Numbered from the stretch's first letter, positions 9,913 through 18,784 are shown. The stretch: 58,002 nt of DNA from Oscillospiraceae bacterium (GCA_015065385.1 SVQK01000029.1:1-58002), one strand, 5' to 3'. Notes: a model not told the origin generated them from the letters alone. Numbers and translations: made by a program.

Positions 9913-11157
9913 ATGATGCTTGTTTCGTTTATCTATCCGATCGTTGCCACGGTCTGCGCGTTTCTTTTGGCCTATGTCGCAACACCCGCCGTGCGCGTTC
10001 TGGCGTTCCGCATCGGCGCGGTGGACGTGCCCTTAGACAACAGACGCATCCATAAAAAGCCCATTCCCCGGATCGGCGGCGTCGCCATTTATTTCGGCTT
10101 CACCGTCACCTCCATGCTCTTCTGCGATTTCTCGCGCGAGCTCTTGACCATCTGGATCGGAGGCGGCGTCCTCGTGATTCTGGGCATTATCGACGATGTG
10201 ATCCGCCTGAACGCATGGATCAAGTTCCTCGTTCAGCTGGCCGTTTCCGGATTCGCCGTCTGGAACGGGACCCTGATCGACCATGTGACGCTCGGCGGCG
10301 GATATGTCTCCCTCGGCGCCATGACCGTTCCGCTGTCCGTGCTGTGGGTCGCCGGCATGACCAACGCGATCAACTTCATCGACGGGCTGGACGGGCTGGC
10401 CTGCGGCGTTTCCGCCATTTCCTCCCTGTCCCTTCTGATCGTGGTTTTGCTCCACGGGGACATGGTCAGCACTGTCCTCTGCGCCATCATGCTCGGAGCC
10501 TGCCTCGGGTTCCTTCCGTTCAACTCCAATCCCGCCCGCATCTTCATGGGGGACACCGGCGCGCTGTTCTTGGGATTCTCCTTCGCGGTTCTCTCGGTTC
10601 ACGGCGTGTTCAAGCTCCACGCGGTCCTGTCTTTCCTCGTGCCGCTGGTGATTTTCGCCCTTCCGCTGTTCGATATGATCTTCGCCATCATCCGCCGGAT
10701 CTGCGCGGGCAGAAGTCCCTTCTCCGCCGACCGCGGGCATATCCATCACAGACTGATCGACATGGGCTTCACGCAGAAGGAATCGGTCAAGATCCTCTAC
10801 GCCCTCTGCGCCATCATGGGACTTGTGGCGGTTTTCTGCACCGAGACCATGTTCGACGACAAGCGCGTGATCAAATCCGTCGCCATCGCCGGGATCGCCG
10901 TAGCGCTTTTCATCGTCAACATCCTGATCATGAGAAATCCGGAGACGCGCCGCCATTCCGGCCTCACCGAGGACGATATGACCACCGCCGATTACATGCA
11001 CGAGCTGACCCCGGAGCAGGCGAAGAAGATCGAGCTGCACAACGGAGGACACGTCGATCCGGGAGCTCTTCCGGGAGAACAGGAACAACATGAAGAAGAA
11101 CAACAGTCCCCGGAGGGCGGACATGAGAGCGCCGATCCCGGGGGAGAGAAGGGCTGA
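9913..11157 (+). CDS. tagO: Undecaprenyl-phosphate N-acetylaminosugar-1-phosphate transferase (TagO/WecA type)
   Basis: A membrane enzyme of the MraY/WecA family that transfers a sugar-1-phosphate from a UDP-sugar to undecaprenyl phosphate, the first committed step of teichoic-acid-like polymers or other surface glycans. It has about ten membrane helices. Motifs are the cytoplasmic DD in GIIDDVIRLNAW, the NAINFIDGLDGLACG loop, NPARIFMGDTGALFLGF and the basic GHIHHRLIDMGF loop. The start was placed at 9913 (MMLVSF) because GGAG sits 7 bases upstream; an upstream in-frame ATG lacks a binding site. The C-terminal tail is Glu/Gln-rich and overlaps the next gene by 68 bases. Confidence 0.9.
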   Translation: MMLVSFIYPIVATVCAFLLAYVATPAVRVLAFRIGAVDVPLDNRRIHKKPIPRIGGVAIYFGFTVTSMLFCDFSRELLTIWIGGGVLVILGIIDDVIRLNAWIKFLVQLAVSGFAVWNGTLIDHVTLGGGYVSLGAMTVPLSVLWVAGMTNAINFIDGLDGLACGVSAISSLSLLIVVLLHGDMVSTVLCAIMLGACLGFLPFNSNPARIFMGDTGALFLGFSFAVLSVHGVFKLHAVLSFLVPLVIFALPLFDMIFAIIRRICAGRSPFSADRGHIHHRLIDMGFTQKESVKILYALCAIMGLVAVFCTETMFDDKRVIKSVAIAGIAVALFIVNILIMRNPETRRHSGLTEDDMTTADYMHELTPEQAKKIELHNGGHVDPGALPGEQEQHEEEQQSPEGGHESADPGGEKG

Positions 11158-11977
11158 GACCGCCGGAGTCAAACCGGCAGTGAGTCCCCTGACCGTCGTC
11201 GCCGCGTCGCTCGGGGTGGCGCTGATTTTCTTCCTCCTCGTCATGATCCGGGACAGCTTCGGACTGCGGACGCGGATCGCCGCGCTGTTTTCGGACGATG
11301 CGGCGGACGGAGCGAGCGACGGGGCGGGGCAGGGCGGAATCCCTTCCATGACGAAGGAACCGGCCGGGTCGGAGTGGATCTATTTTGAAATCAACAACGA
11401 GAACGCGCTCGACAACCTGTTCCCGGTCGGATTCTATACCCGCGAGCTGAAAGTCGTCTACAGCTGGGACGGGCGCGAGTCGGAAAAGAGCTGGACCCTT
11501 GTGTCCGAAGGCGACTGCTGGCGTCTTTCGGATGCCCCGGACGAGATTTTCTGCGACGGAGAGCGGATCTATTCCTATGTGGCGGGGTTCGCCTCGGTCG
11601 GGGAGGGAACGGATTGGGAACCGGAAATCGGAGCGGCGACCCTCGACGGGATCCGCGCCAGACTGAGCGATCCGGATACCGGCGTGACCGTGACCTCGGG
11701 CGAGAGGACCGTTCAGATCCGCACGGAGACGCCCGATCTGATGCGCGAATACTATGAAATCGACGTGGAGAGCGGCCTGATCCTCTCGGAAAGCTGCCGC
11801 TACGACACAAAAACCGTGCGTACGATTTCCACCGAATCGCTGACCGTTTCGGAGGACTATCCCGTGCGGGAAGAATATGAGGAACGGGCGCGGGCGTTTT
11901 ACGAGGCCCATCCCGAATTGAACGGGAACGACGCGGAACCGACGGAGGATGCACATGAACGGGAACACCAACAATAA
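11090..11977 (+). CDS. Membrane-anchored protein of unknown function
   Basis: I do not recognise the family. It is a 295-residue protein with a basic cytoplasmic N-terminus, one transmembrane helix (about 35-53) and an acidic extracellular domain rich in beta-like segments (YFEINNENALDNL, YYEIDVESGLILSESCRYDT). That domain loosely resembles outer-surface lipoprotein-carrier-like folds that test substrate binding, but this is only an impression. The ATG at 11090 overlaps tagO by 68 bases; an in-frame ATG at 11123, 6 bases after GGAGG, may be the true start. It sits between tagO and the second DUF4330 gene, so it probably belongs to the same polysaccharide pathway. Confidence 0.7.
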   Translation: MKKNNSPRRADMRAPIPGERRAETAGVKPAVSPLTVVAASLGVALIFFLLVMIRDSFGLRTRIAALFSDDAADGASDGAGQGGIPSMTKEPAGSEWIYFEINNENALDNLFPVGFYTRELKVVYSWDGRESEKSWTLVSEGDCWRLSDAPDEIFCDGERIYSYVAGFASVGEGTDWEPEIGAATLDGIRARLSDPDTGVTVTSGERTVQIRTETPDLMREYYEIDVESGLILSESCRYDTKTVRTISTESLTVSEDYPVREEYEERARAFYEAHPELNGNDAEPTEDAHEREHQQ

Positions 11978-12473
11978 AAAAGGCCTCGGCGCGCTGGACG
12001 TGCTGATCCTGATTCTGCTTCTGGTGGTGATCGGAAGCGTGGGACTGCGGTATATGCGCAGCCGGAATGCCGATACGTCCGAGACAGCGCAGCTCGACAA
12101 CTATGTCGTGTCGTTTCAGGTGAAGAATATCCGGAACACGTCCGCGGAGAACTACCTGAACGAAGGCGACCTCTTCTACCTCGAGGAGAACAAACAGTTT
12201 TTCGGGACGTTCCGTCAGGTCCAGTCCGTTCAGGACGCGCAGAAATTCTATGAAATGCCGGACGGCTCCGTCGCGTCGGTGTCCTCCCATCTCCCCGGGG
12301 ATCAGTACCGCGTGGACGTGGAGGCCAGCGTGACGGCTTCGGGCCGGATGAACGAAGACGGACGGTTCCTTCTGAACGGGAGCCGGTACATCGTTCTGAA
12401 CGACGAGCTGAAAATCTACTCCAAATATGTGGTCTTCACCGTGCTTGTCACCGATATCGCAAAAGCTCAGTGA
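11955..12473 (+). CDS. DUF4330 family membrane-anchored protein (second copy)
   Basis: A 172-residue protein with one transmembrane helix (about residues 13-32, LDVLILILLLVVIGSVGLRY) followed by an extracellular domain. Its architecture matches the first DUF4330 gene of this operon. The ATG at 11955 is 6 bases after GGAGG; an ATG at 11949 touches the binding site and is less likely. It overlaps the previous gene by 23 bases and is followed by a terminator, so it closes the operon. Paralogous DUF4330 proteins within one operon may form a heteromer. Confidence 0.75.
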   Translation: MNGNTNNKKGLGALDVLILILLLVVIGSVGLRYMRSRNADTSETAQLDNYVVSFQVKNIRNTSAENYLNEGDLFYLEENKQFFGTFRQVQSVQDAQKFYEMPDGSVASVSSHLPGDQYRVDVEASVTASGRMNEDGRFLLNGSRYIVLNDELKIYSKYVVFTVLVTDIAKAQ

Positions 12474-12493
12474 CTTCTTTACCAGTTTCTTCC

Positions 12494-12525
12494 AACCGCT
12501 GCCGGATCGACGACGGCGGTTTTTT
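12494..12525 (+). terminator. Intrinsic terminator of the polysaccharide operon
   Basis: AACCGC...GCGGTT stem with inner pairing, then a T run. Confidence 0.75.
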
Positions 12526-12530
12526 CGCGC

Positions 12531-12563
12531 AAAAAAAGAACGCCGTGACAGCGCACAGCGTTC
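12531..12563 (-). terminator. Intrinsic terminator of the dnaX-ybaB-recR transcript
   Basis: Minus-strand GAACGC...GCGTTC hairpin followed by seven T residues. Confidence 0.75.
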
Positions 12564-12596
12564 CGAATCGTTTTCTGTCTGACTCCGTATCCTGAC

Positions 12597-13238
12597 TCAG
12601 AGGATCGAGTACCGTCCCTCCATGGCCCGGCGCAGAGTGACGGCGTCCGCGTATTCCAGATCCCCGCCCACGGGAACGCCGTTTGCGATCCGCGTGATTT
12701 TGATTCCCAGAGGCGTCAGGAGCTTGGCGATGTACATAGCGGTGGCCTCGCCTTCCACGGTCGGGTTCGTGGCGAGAATGACCTCCTTCACGGGTGAGGA
12801 AGAATCCGCTTCATCCGCGTCTCCGTCCGCATTCACGGGACTCAGGCGGGAAAGCAGCTCCTTGATCGTGAGCTTGTCCGGCGTCACGCCGCGCATCGGG
12901 GAAATGGTCCCGTGCAGCACATGGTACACCCCTCCGTACTGCCGCGTCTGCTCGATGGCCAGCACCGCGCGGGGATCCTCCACGACGCAGACGGTTCCGT
13001 GATCCCGGGTATCCGACGCGCAGACGGAGCAAACCTCGTCCGTCGTGATGTTCTGACAGACCGCGCACCGGCGGATCTCGCGCTTCGCCGCGAGAATGGC
13101 ACGGGCAAACTCCGCCGCCTCTTCGTCCGAGAAATTCAGGACGCAGAAGGCATAGCGCGCCGCGGATTTCTTACCGACGCCGTCCAGCTTGCGGAACATG
13201 TCCGTCAGCTTTTCCAGCGGTTCCAGATTGTCAGCCAT
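12597..13238 (-). CDS. recR: Recombination mediator RecR
   Basis: Part of the RecFOR pathway, which loads RecA on gapped DNA coated with SSB. The N-terminal helix-hairpin-helix region reads LDGVGKKSAARYAF. A four-cysteine zinc motif (CAVCQNITTDEVCSVC) follows, then a Toprim domain with VVEDPRAVLAIEQT and a conserved C-terminus (VPVGGDLEYADAVTLRRAMEGR). The 213-residue length is slightly above the usual ~198 because of an insert rich in Asp, Ala and Ser (NADGDADEADSSSP). It lies 4 bases downstream of ybaB in the standard Firmicutes order. Confidence 0.97.
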   Translation of the reverse strand: MADNLEPLEKLTDMFRKLDGVGKKSAARYAFCVLNFSDEEAAEFARAILAAKREIRRCAVCQNITTDEVCSVCASDTRDHGTVCVVEDPRAVLAIEQTRQYGGVYHVLHGTISPMRGVTPDKLTIKELLSRLSPVNADGDADEADSSSPVKEVILATNPTVEGEATAMYIAKLLTPLGIKITRIANGVPVGGDLEYADAVTLRRAMEGRYSIL

Positions 13239-13242
13239 GGGA

Positions 13243-13599
13243 TCAGAACAGACCGTTCACGCCGGGGAGCGAGAGCCCTCCGGTCACCTTGCCCATTTCC
13301 TCGTTGTTGATGGAGGTCACTTTCTTGATGGCCTCGTTGACGCCCGCTACCAGAAGGTCGGACAGCGTTTCGATGTCGTCCGGATCCACCACCTCGGGAG
13401 CGAGATCGATGGAGAGGATTTCCATCTTGCCGTTGATCTTTACGGTCACGACGCCGCCGCCCGCGTTGATTTCGTATTCCCGCTGATCGAGATCCGCCTG
13501 AAGAGCTTCCATGTCCTCCTGCATCTTCTGCGCCTGCTTGATCATGCCCTGCATATTCTGCGGACCGCCGCCGATTCCCTTGGGGAGTTTTGCTTTCAT
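13243..13599 (-). CDS. YbaB/EbfC family nucleoid-associated protein
   Basis: A small DNA-binding protein of 118 residues found in most bacteria between dnaX and recR. Visible signatures are the Gly/Met-rich N-terminus GGGPQNMQGMIKQAQKMQEDM, a central beta region (INAGGGVVTVKINGKMEILSI) and LSDLLVAGVNEAIKKV. Family members form tweezers-shaped dimers that bind DNA with little sequence preference. Gene order and spacing (65 bases after dnaX, 4 before recR) indicate co-transcription. Confidence 0.95.
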   Translation of the reverse strand: MKAKLPKGIGGGPQNMQGMIKQAQKMQEDMEALQADLDQREYEINAGGGVVTVKINGKMEILSIDLAPEVVDPDDIETLSDLLVAGVNEAIKKVTSINNEEMGKVTGGLSLPGVNGLF

Positions 13600-13664
13600 G
13601 TTTTTACCTCTTTATTGGTTGATAGAAATGGTTTTGCGTATCGTCATCCCGGCGAGGGGGCGGC

Positions 13665-15266
13665 TCAGTATTCCGCCAGCTCGTCGAGGGCTTCTTTCAC
13701 CTTCGGTTTGGCTCCCGTTGTCACCGTTACGGACGCGCCCGCCGCTCCGATGCCGCAGAGGCGGAAGACGGAGGAGAGCACCGCCAGATTCTCCGGCTTC
13801 ATGAGCATGTCGCGCGCGAAGGCTCCCGCGGCTTTAACGGTGATCTGCCTTCCGTCCTCGGAGACAAAACAGTCGCACTCCATCAGATGGCCCGCGCAAC
13901 CCGGGATCTGGGAACGGCACCGCTCGATCACGTCGGAGAGATCGGCGGGTTTGCCCGGATCCGCGTCCTCCGGTTTTTGCGGAGCGGGATCGACGGTCTG
14001 TGCGGTTCCGGCATCCTCAGCCTGAGCGGGACGGGAGATTTCGGATCCGTCGCCGGCCGCAGCAGGTGGGAGCGGGGAAGGAATCACCGTCATGCCGGAC
14101 TCGAGCAGCGCGATCCGGTCCTCCAGCGCGCCGATCCGGGAGAGGAGGGCGGCTGTGGAGGTGTCAAGCGCGGCGTCCGCCATCCGGATGAGGGTCAGCT
14201 CCGCCGTCAGCCTCTTGGATTGGGGCAGCCGGGTCATTTCCCTCAGCGCTTCGTCCATGAGGGCGAAATGCCGTGTCAGCGCCTCCGGACGGAACCTCCT
14301 TGCCCCGTCGAGAAGCAGACGCATCTCCGGCTCAGTATAGTCCAGATACTGTACGCGCTCCGCCTCGGGAAGGTTTTTCGCCACCAGCATATCCCGCCAG
14401 AAGCCGAGCAGCTCGGTCCAGTACACGGAGATATCCTTAGCGGAGGAATCCACCGAAGCGACGATGGAGAAGAGGGCGGACGCATCGTTTTTGGAGACGG
14501 CCACCGCGGTTTTGTACTGCGTCTGGATCCCGGCGAGTCCCAGAACGTCCGAAACCCGGTCCACCGTGACGTCGAATCCGCCGGACGCAGTCAGCTCGAA
14601 AAGGGAAATGGCGTCCCGCATACAGCCCTGCGCCTGCTTGGCGATGGTCTGCGCGGCCTCCTTTTCGATCCGGATGTTTTCTTTTTCTCCGATCCACAAA
14701 AGCCGCTCCGCGATGACGTCGAACCGGATCCGCCGGAACTCGAACCGCTGACAGCGTGAAATGATCGTGGCCGGGAGCTTGTGCATTTCGGTTGTTGCCA
14801 GAATAAAGACCACATGCTCCGGCGGCTCCTCCAGCGTTTTCAGGAGCGCGTTGAAGGCGGAGGTCGAGAGCATATGAACCTCGTCCACGATGTACACGCG
14901 CTTTTTCAAAGCGGCGGGGGTAAAGGAGATCTCTTCTCGCAGATCCCGGATGGTGTCCACGCCGTTGTTGGAGGCGGCGTCCATTTCCGTCACGTCCGGA
15001 GCCGCGCCCGCGTCGATGGAGGTGCAGGCGTAACAGGTCCCGCACGGATTGCCGTTTACGGGATGCTCGCAGTTGATCGCTTTTGCGAGGATCTTGGCGC
15101 AGGAGGTTTTGCCGGTGCCGCGCGGTCCGCAGAACAGATACGCGTGGGAGAGCCTGTCGTGCGCCGTTTCGTACTGGAGAACCGATGTCACATGCTCCTG
15201 CCCTACTACGCCCCCCTCTCCGTCAAAGGCGCGCGGGCGGTACTTTCTGTACAGCGTCTGATGCAT
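13665..15266 (-). CDS. dnaX: DNA polymerase III subunit gamma/tau
   Basis: The clamp-loader ATPase subunit of the replisome. The 533-residue product has the AAA+ domain with Walker A GPRGTGKTSCAK, a zinc-binding cysteine cluster (C-EHPVNGNPCGTCYAC), Walker B IVDEVHML and the sensor SRC motif (IISRCQRFEFR). A Pro/Ala-rich linker (around residue 400) and a C-terminal domain like the tau polymerase-binding region follow. The start MHQTLYRKYRP fits the family and lies 9 bases after GGAGGAGG. The SRP RNA gene is immediately upstream, as in Bacillus (scr-dnaX). No slippery frameshift sequence was recognised. Confidence 0.96.
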   Translation of the reverse strand: MHQTLYRKYRPRAFDGEGGVVGQEHVTSVLQYETAHDRLSHAYLFCGPRGTGKTSCAKILAKAINCEHPVNGNPCGTCYACTSIDAGAAPDVTEMDAASNNGVDTIRDLREEISFTPAALKKRVYIVDEVHMLSTSAFNALLKTLEEPPEHVVFILATTEMHKLPATIISRCQRFEFRRIRFDVIAERLLWIGEKENIRIEKEAAQTIAKQAQGCMRDAISLFELTASGGFDVTVDRVSDVLGLAGIQTQYKTAVAVSKNDASALFSIVASVDSSAKDISVYWTELLGFWRDMLVAKNLPEAERVQYLDYTEPEMRLLLDGARRFRPEALTRHFALMDEALREMTRLPQSKRLTAELTLIRMADAALDTSTAALLSRIGALEDRIALLESGMTVIPSPLPPAAAGDGSEISRPAQAEDAGTAQTVDPAPQKPEDADPGKPADLSDVIERCRSQIPGCAGHLMECDCFVSEDGRQITVKAAGAFARDMLMKPENLAVLSSVFRLCGIGAAGASVTVTTGAKPKVKEALDELAEY

Positions 15267-15297
15267 CGGACCGGACCTCCTCCGAAAAAAGAACAAA

Positions 15298-15622
15298 GAA
15301 TCACAATAACTCGCAAATCAAGACCATACACCCGAACTTCGAACGAAGGATCGCACGCGCCATCACAGTTCCTGCTCGGAACAGGCTGCCTTGCGGCGCA
15401 TCCGCTGCACTGCTTAATGCTGCTTGGTTCCCCACCTGACATGGTTCACAGCCGCGAATCGCGCAAGACCCATTCGTCAACACATTCCGTGTGATTCAGA
15501 CCGCACAAGCTCCGCCCTCGGAACGGGAATCCACCCTCGCTGTAGCGGACTTCGAGTACAGGGACCCGCTGCTTCCCCGGCTGGTATGGCCTTGATTCAC
15601 GAGCTATTGTGCTTTGTTTCAC
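15298..15622 (-). ncRNA. ffs: Signal recognition particle RNA, large bacterial form
   Basis: Scaffold RNA of the signal recognition particle, which binds Ffh and targets membrane proteins. On the minus strand the domain IV hallmark is clear: ACCATGTCAGGTGGGGAAC followed by CAAGCAGCATTAAGCAG. The 5' part CACAATAGCTCGTGAATCAAG pairs with the 3' part CTTGATTTGCGAGTTATTGTG, as expected for the closing helix of the large type that includes an Alu domain. At about 320 bases it is somewhat longer than the ~270 of Bacillus. A promoter lies just upstream and a T-rich run follows. The ends are estimates within about 8 bases. Confidence 0.93.
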
Positions 15623-15630
15623 GATTCTGT

Positions 15631-15659
15631 ATTATACCACACGCAGAGCCGAAAAACAA
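15631..15659 (-). promoter_or_regulatory. Promoter of the SRP RNA
   Basis: Minus-strand TTGTTT (15654-15659), 17 bases, TATAAT (15631-15636). Confidence 0.8.
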
Positions 15660-15759
15660 GTGCGCGGGGGAGGAATTTACGGTTTATTTATAATTCTCCC
15701 GCCCAGCGCGCCGACGGGGCAGGCGGACAAAATTGCGGAATGATTTTTTGCAGGAGGGG

Positions 15760-15788
15760 TTGACAAACGGGAGGGACAGGAGTATAAT
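15760..15788 (+). promoter_or_regulatory. Strong sigma-A promoter upstream of the fucosidase gene
   Basis: TTGACA, 17 bases, TATAAT: a near-consensus promoter about 280 bases before the GH29 start. A 16-bp palindrome covers its start site. Confidence 0.85.
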
Positions 15789-15791
15789 GAT

Positions 15792-15807
15792 GTTAGCTCG
15801 AGCTAAC
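15792..15807 (+). promoter_or_regulatory. Perfect 16-bp palindrome, probable operator
   Basis: GTTAGCTCGAGCTAAC is perfectly self-complementary and lies 4 bases after the -10 box, where a bound repressor would block transcription. The central CG resembles LacI-family operators. No LacI gene is in the window. Confidence 0.65.
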
Positions 15808-15826
15808 GGCGTCGAAAGGTGCCGTG

Positions 15827-15869
15827 CTGTCCGGTTCGTTCCCCCCAACGGCCGGGCAGTTTTTGTTTT
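15827..15869 (+). terminator. Hairpin plus T run in the fucosidase leader, possible attenuator
   Basis: CTGTCCGG pairs with CCGGGCAG (one G-U), followed by TTTTTGTTTT, only ~65 bases after the predicted transcription start. It would end a short RNA or act as an attenuator of the downstream gene. A small CGGC/GCCG stem precedes it. The remaining ~200 bases to the GH29 start hold a second, weaker promoter. Confidence 0.6.
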
Positions 15870-15974
15870 CCTCTCTTTCACAGGTTGCGCGCTCTCTGAT
15901 TGGATCCGCATCCGGTAAGGGTAGGATAACGTGATCGGCATGAATGACGGATTCACAAATTCCACAAAAAGCCC

Positions 15975-16003
15975 TTGCAATCCGGACGGTTTTATGGTAA
16001 TCT
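15975..16003 (+). promoter_or_regulatory. Possible second promoter for GH29
   Basis: TTGCAA, 17 bases, TAATCT, downstream of the leader hairpin. Confidence 0.4.
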
Positions 16004-16068
16004 TATAGCAACCGGGGCAGAGCGCTCCGCGATCCGAAATCAGACGCAAAACTGCTATGGAGGTAGCT

Positions 16069-17352
16069 ATGAGACTGGAAGACCTGACCGTCATCAAACC
16101 CGCGCCGACTCCCGGAGACACAAGCTGGTTCACGCACGACCGGTTCGGCATGTTCATCCACTGGGGCCTGTACGCCCTCGGCGCGCGCCACGAATGGCTG
16201 AAAAACTTCGAGCGGATCCCGACGGAGGTTTACGACAAGTATTTCCGTCACTTCGACCCCGATCTCTACGATCCGAACCTGTGGGCCGAAGCCGCGAAGG
16301 ACGCGGGCATGAAGTACTTCGTCATCACCACCAAGCATCACGAAGGCTTCTGCCTCTGGGATTCCGCCTACACGGACTACAAGTCCACCAACACCCCCTA
16401 CGGCAAGGATATTCTCACGCCCATGGTGGACGCCTTCCGTTCCCGCGGACTGCGCACCGGGTTCTATCACTCCCTCCTCGACTGGCACCATCCGGACTAC
16501 ACCGTGGACAACTGCCATCCCATGCGGGACAACGCCGAATACATCGCGCAGGATAAGGACCGGGATCTCAACCGCTATGTGGAGTATCTCCACAATCAGA
16601 CAGAAGAACTGCTCCGCCGGTACGATCCCGTCGATATCATCTGGTTCGACTTCTCCGTCGGCGCTTCCGACCGGTTCCCGGGCAAGGGCAAGGAGGTCTG
16701 GCGCAGCGAGGAACTGATCGGAAAGATCCGCGCCATCAACCCGAATATCATGATCGACGACCGCCTCCAGATCGATCAGGACGTGAAGACGCCCGAGCAG
16801 TATATGCCGGACGGCTGGTACAAGGTCAACGGCGTTCCCGTGGTCTGGGAAGGCTGTCACACCTTCTCCGGCTCGTGGGGCTACTACCGCGACGAGCAGA
16901 GCTGGAAGAGCGTGGATCAGCTTCTGAAAATGCTCATTGACAGCGTGTCCATGGGCGGCAACCTGCTGCTGAACGTCGGACCCACGGGCCGCGGCGAATT
17001 CGACGAGAGAGCGTATGAACGGCTCCGCGGCATCGGCAAGTGGATGAAGCGGCACTCCCGGTCCATCTACGGATGCACGCAGGCTCCGCTGGAATTCGAG
17101 TGCCCGCGCGACTGCCGCTACACCTACAATCCGGAGACCAAGCGGCTCTATCTGCACATGTACTCCTGGCCCTTCGGAAAGATCCGTCTCACCGGCGAGG
17201 TGGCGGAGCATGTGGATTACATCCAGATTCTGTCCGACGCCTCCGAAATGCGCTTTTCTTACGACGCCGAGAACAAGACCGTGGACATCCCGCTCCCGAT
17301 CTACAAGCCCCTCGGAGCCGACATCCCGGTTCTGGAAATCTTCCTGAAATAA
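16069..17352 (+). CDS. Alpha-L-fucosidase, GH29 family
   Basis: Predicted to release L-fucose from glycans. The 427-residue product has no signal peptide, so it is likely cytosolic. Visible GH29 features are WFTHDRFGMFIHWGLYA, the YFVITTKHHEGFCLWDS segment containing the active-site HH pair, and IIWFDFS with the expected nucleophile at Asp194. GGNLLLNVGPTGRGEF follows near the end of the barrel. The start at 16069 lies 5 bases after GGAGG; an ATG 12 bases upstream overlaps the binding site. The C-terminal ~90 residues form a small beta domain. Upstream palindrome and hairpin suggest regulated expression. Confidence 0.92.
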   Translation: MRLEDLTVIKPAPTPGDTSWFTHDRFGMFIHWGLYALGARHEWLKNFERIPTEVYDKYFRHFDPDLYDPNLWAEAAKDAGMKYFVITTKHHEGFCLWDSAYTDYKSTNTPYGKDILTPMVDAFRSRGLRTGFYHSLLDWHHPDYTVDNCHPMRDNAEYIAQDKDRDLNRYVEYLHNQTEELLRRYDPVDIIWFDFSVGASDRFPGKGKEVWRSEELIGKIRAINPNIMIDDRLQIDQDVKTPEQYMPDGWYKVNGVPVVWEGCHTFSGSWGYYRDEQSWKSVDQLLKMLIDSVSMGGNLLLNVGPTGRGEFDERAYERLRGIGKWMKRHSRSIYGCTQAPLEFECPRDCRYTYNPETKRLYLHMYSWPFGKIRLTGEVAEHVDYIQILSDASEMRFSYDAENKTVDIPLPIYKPLGADIPVLEIFLK

Positions 17353-17444
17353 ACATACCGGCGTCTCCCCGCGCGTAAGCTGAACCGTTCATCTCATGGC
17401 GGCCCGGTCCCGGAATAAGGCCGGAGCGCCTGAAGGCGGTTCTT

Positions 17445-18743
17445 ATGCAAATCTATACGGCGGCGCGGGGAGATACGGTCTACTCCATCGCCAGACAGTT
17501 CGGAACCACGCCCTCCCGGATCATCGCGGACAATCTGCTCGCGGATCCGGAGCGGCTGGCGGTGGGGCAGGATCTTGTCATACTCGAACCGGAGCTTCTT
17601 CACACGGTTTCGGGAGGCGAGACCCTTTCCTCCATCGCCGCGCGGTACGGGGTGACGGCGGGAACGCTCTGGCGGAACAATCCATTCCTCGGCGGCGGGA
17701 CGTTCATCTATCCCGGAGAAGTGCTGAACATCGCCTTTCCGCCCCCGCCGTTCGGGGAGATCGAGGTTTCCGGATATGCCTACCCGTGGATCGACCGGGA
17801 CGTTCTGCGCCGCACGCTGCCGTATCTCTCCTATCTCATGGTGTTTTCATGGGGACTTCGGGAAAACGGGGATCTGATCGAACCGGACGGCGCGGACGAT
17901 CTGCGGCTTCTGGCAAGACAGTACGGGGCGGCTCCGGTGCTGACCCTGACCTCCCTCACGGAGCGGGGAACCTTTTCCTCGGAGCTTGTGGAACGGATCC
18001 TCGGCGATCCGGTTCTCTCCGCCGCGGTGTCGCGGAATCTCGCGTCTGCGGTGCGGGACGAGGGCTGGGGCGGGGTGGACTTCGATTTTGAATACATTCC
18101 CGCACAGTACGCGGAGGCTTATGCCGATCTGGTGCGCGATACGCGGGAAGCGCTCGGCGGGAGCGTGCCGGTCTTTGTATCCCTCGCGCCAAAGACGTCA
18201 GCCGGACAGGAAGGGCTGCTCTACCGCGGCCACGACTACGGGCTTCTGGCGGACGCATCCGACGACGCCTTTCTCATGACCTACGAGTGGGGATACACCT
18301 ACGGGCCTCCCATGGCCGTCGCTCCCATCAACGAGGTCAGGCGGGTGGCGGAGTACGCGCTCACGGAGGCGGACGGCGCGTCGTACAGTCTTGGCTATCC
18401 CAATTACGGCTACGACTGGGCGCTGCCCTATGTCCGGGGCGAATCGAAGGCCCGCACCCTCGGCTATGAGGAAGCTCTGCGGCTCGCCTTGAACAAGCGC
18501 GCGGAAATTCTGTTCGATCCGCAGGCTGCCTCCCCGTATTTCACCTACTGGGACCGGCCCGAGACCTTTGAGGACGCCGTGGAACACATCGTCTGGTTTG
18601 AAAACGCCCGGTCCGCGGAGGCGAAGATGCGCCTTGTCCCGGAATACGGCTTCTCCGGCATCGGCGTCTGGAATCTGATGCGCTTTTTCCCGGGCCTCTG
18701 GGTCGTGCTCAATCAGCTGTTTTCCGTCGTGAAGCCCGGCTGA
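17445..18743 (+). CDS. LysM-GH18 spore cortex hydrolase, SleL/YaaH-like
   Basis: A 432-residue protein with two N-terminal LysM repeats (about 1-47 and 52-96; ARGDTVYSIARQFG and SGGETLSSIAARYG) and a GH18 barrel. The catalytic motif is GVDFDFEYIP, with the acid at Glu216. This architecture is typical of SleL/YaaH, the N-acetylglucosaminidase that degrades cortex fragments during spore germination. There is no signal peptide, which is normal for coat proteins made in the mother cell. It supports a spore-forming host. It follows the fucosidase by about 90 bases; no sigma-A promoter is obvious, so a sporulation sigma factor may be used. Confidence 0.9.
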   Translation: MQIYTAARGDTVYSIARQFGTTPSRIIADNLLADPERLAVGQDLVILEPELLHTVSGGETLSSIAARYGVTAGTLWRNNPFLGGGTFIYPGEVLNIAFPPPPFGEIEVSGYAYPWIDRDVLRRTLPYLSYLMVFSWGLRENGDLIEPDGADDLRLLARQYGAAPVLTLTSLTERGTFSSELVERILGDPVLSAAVSRNLASAVRDEGWGGVDFDFEYIPAQYAEAYADLVRDTREALGGSVPVFVSLAPKTSAGQEGLLYRGHDYGLLADASDDAFLMTYEWGYTYGPPMAVAPINEVRRVAEYALTEADGASYSLGYPNYGYDWALPYVRGESKARTLGYEEALRLALNKRAEILFDPQAASPYFTYWDRPETFEDAVEHIVWFENARSAEAKMRLVPEYGFSGIGVWNLMRFFPGLWVVLNQLFSVVKPG

Positions 18744-18784
18744 CCGAGGTGTACAAAAGGACGGCAAAAGAACAGGAGGCAATT

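Noticed and set aside
15206..15690. Short frames across the SRP RNA
   Set aside because: The region is accounted for by the structured SRP RNA.
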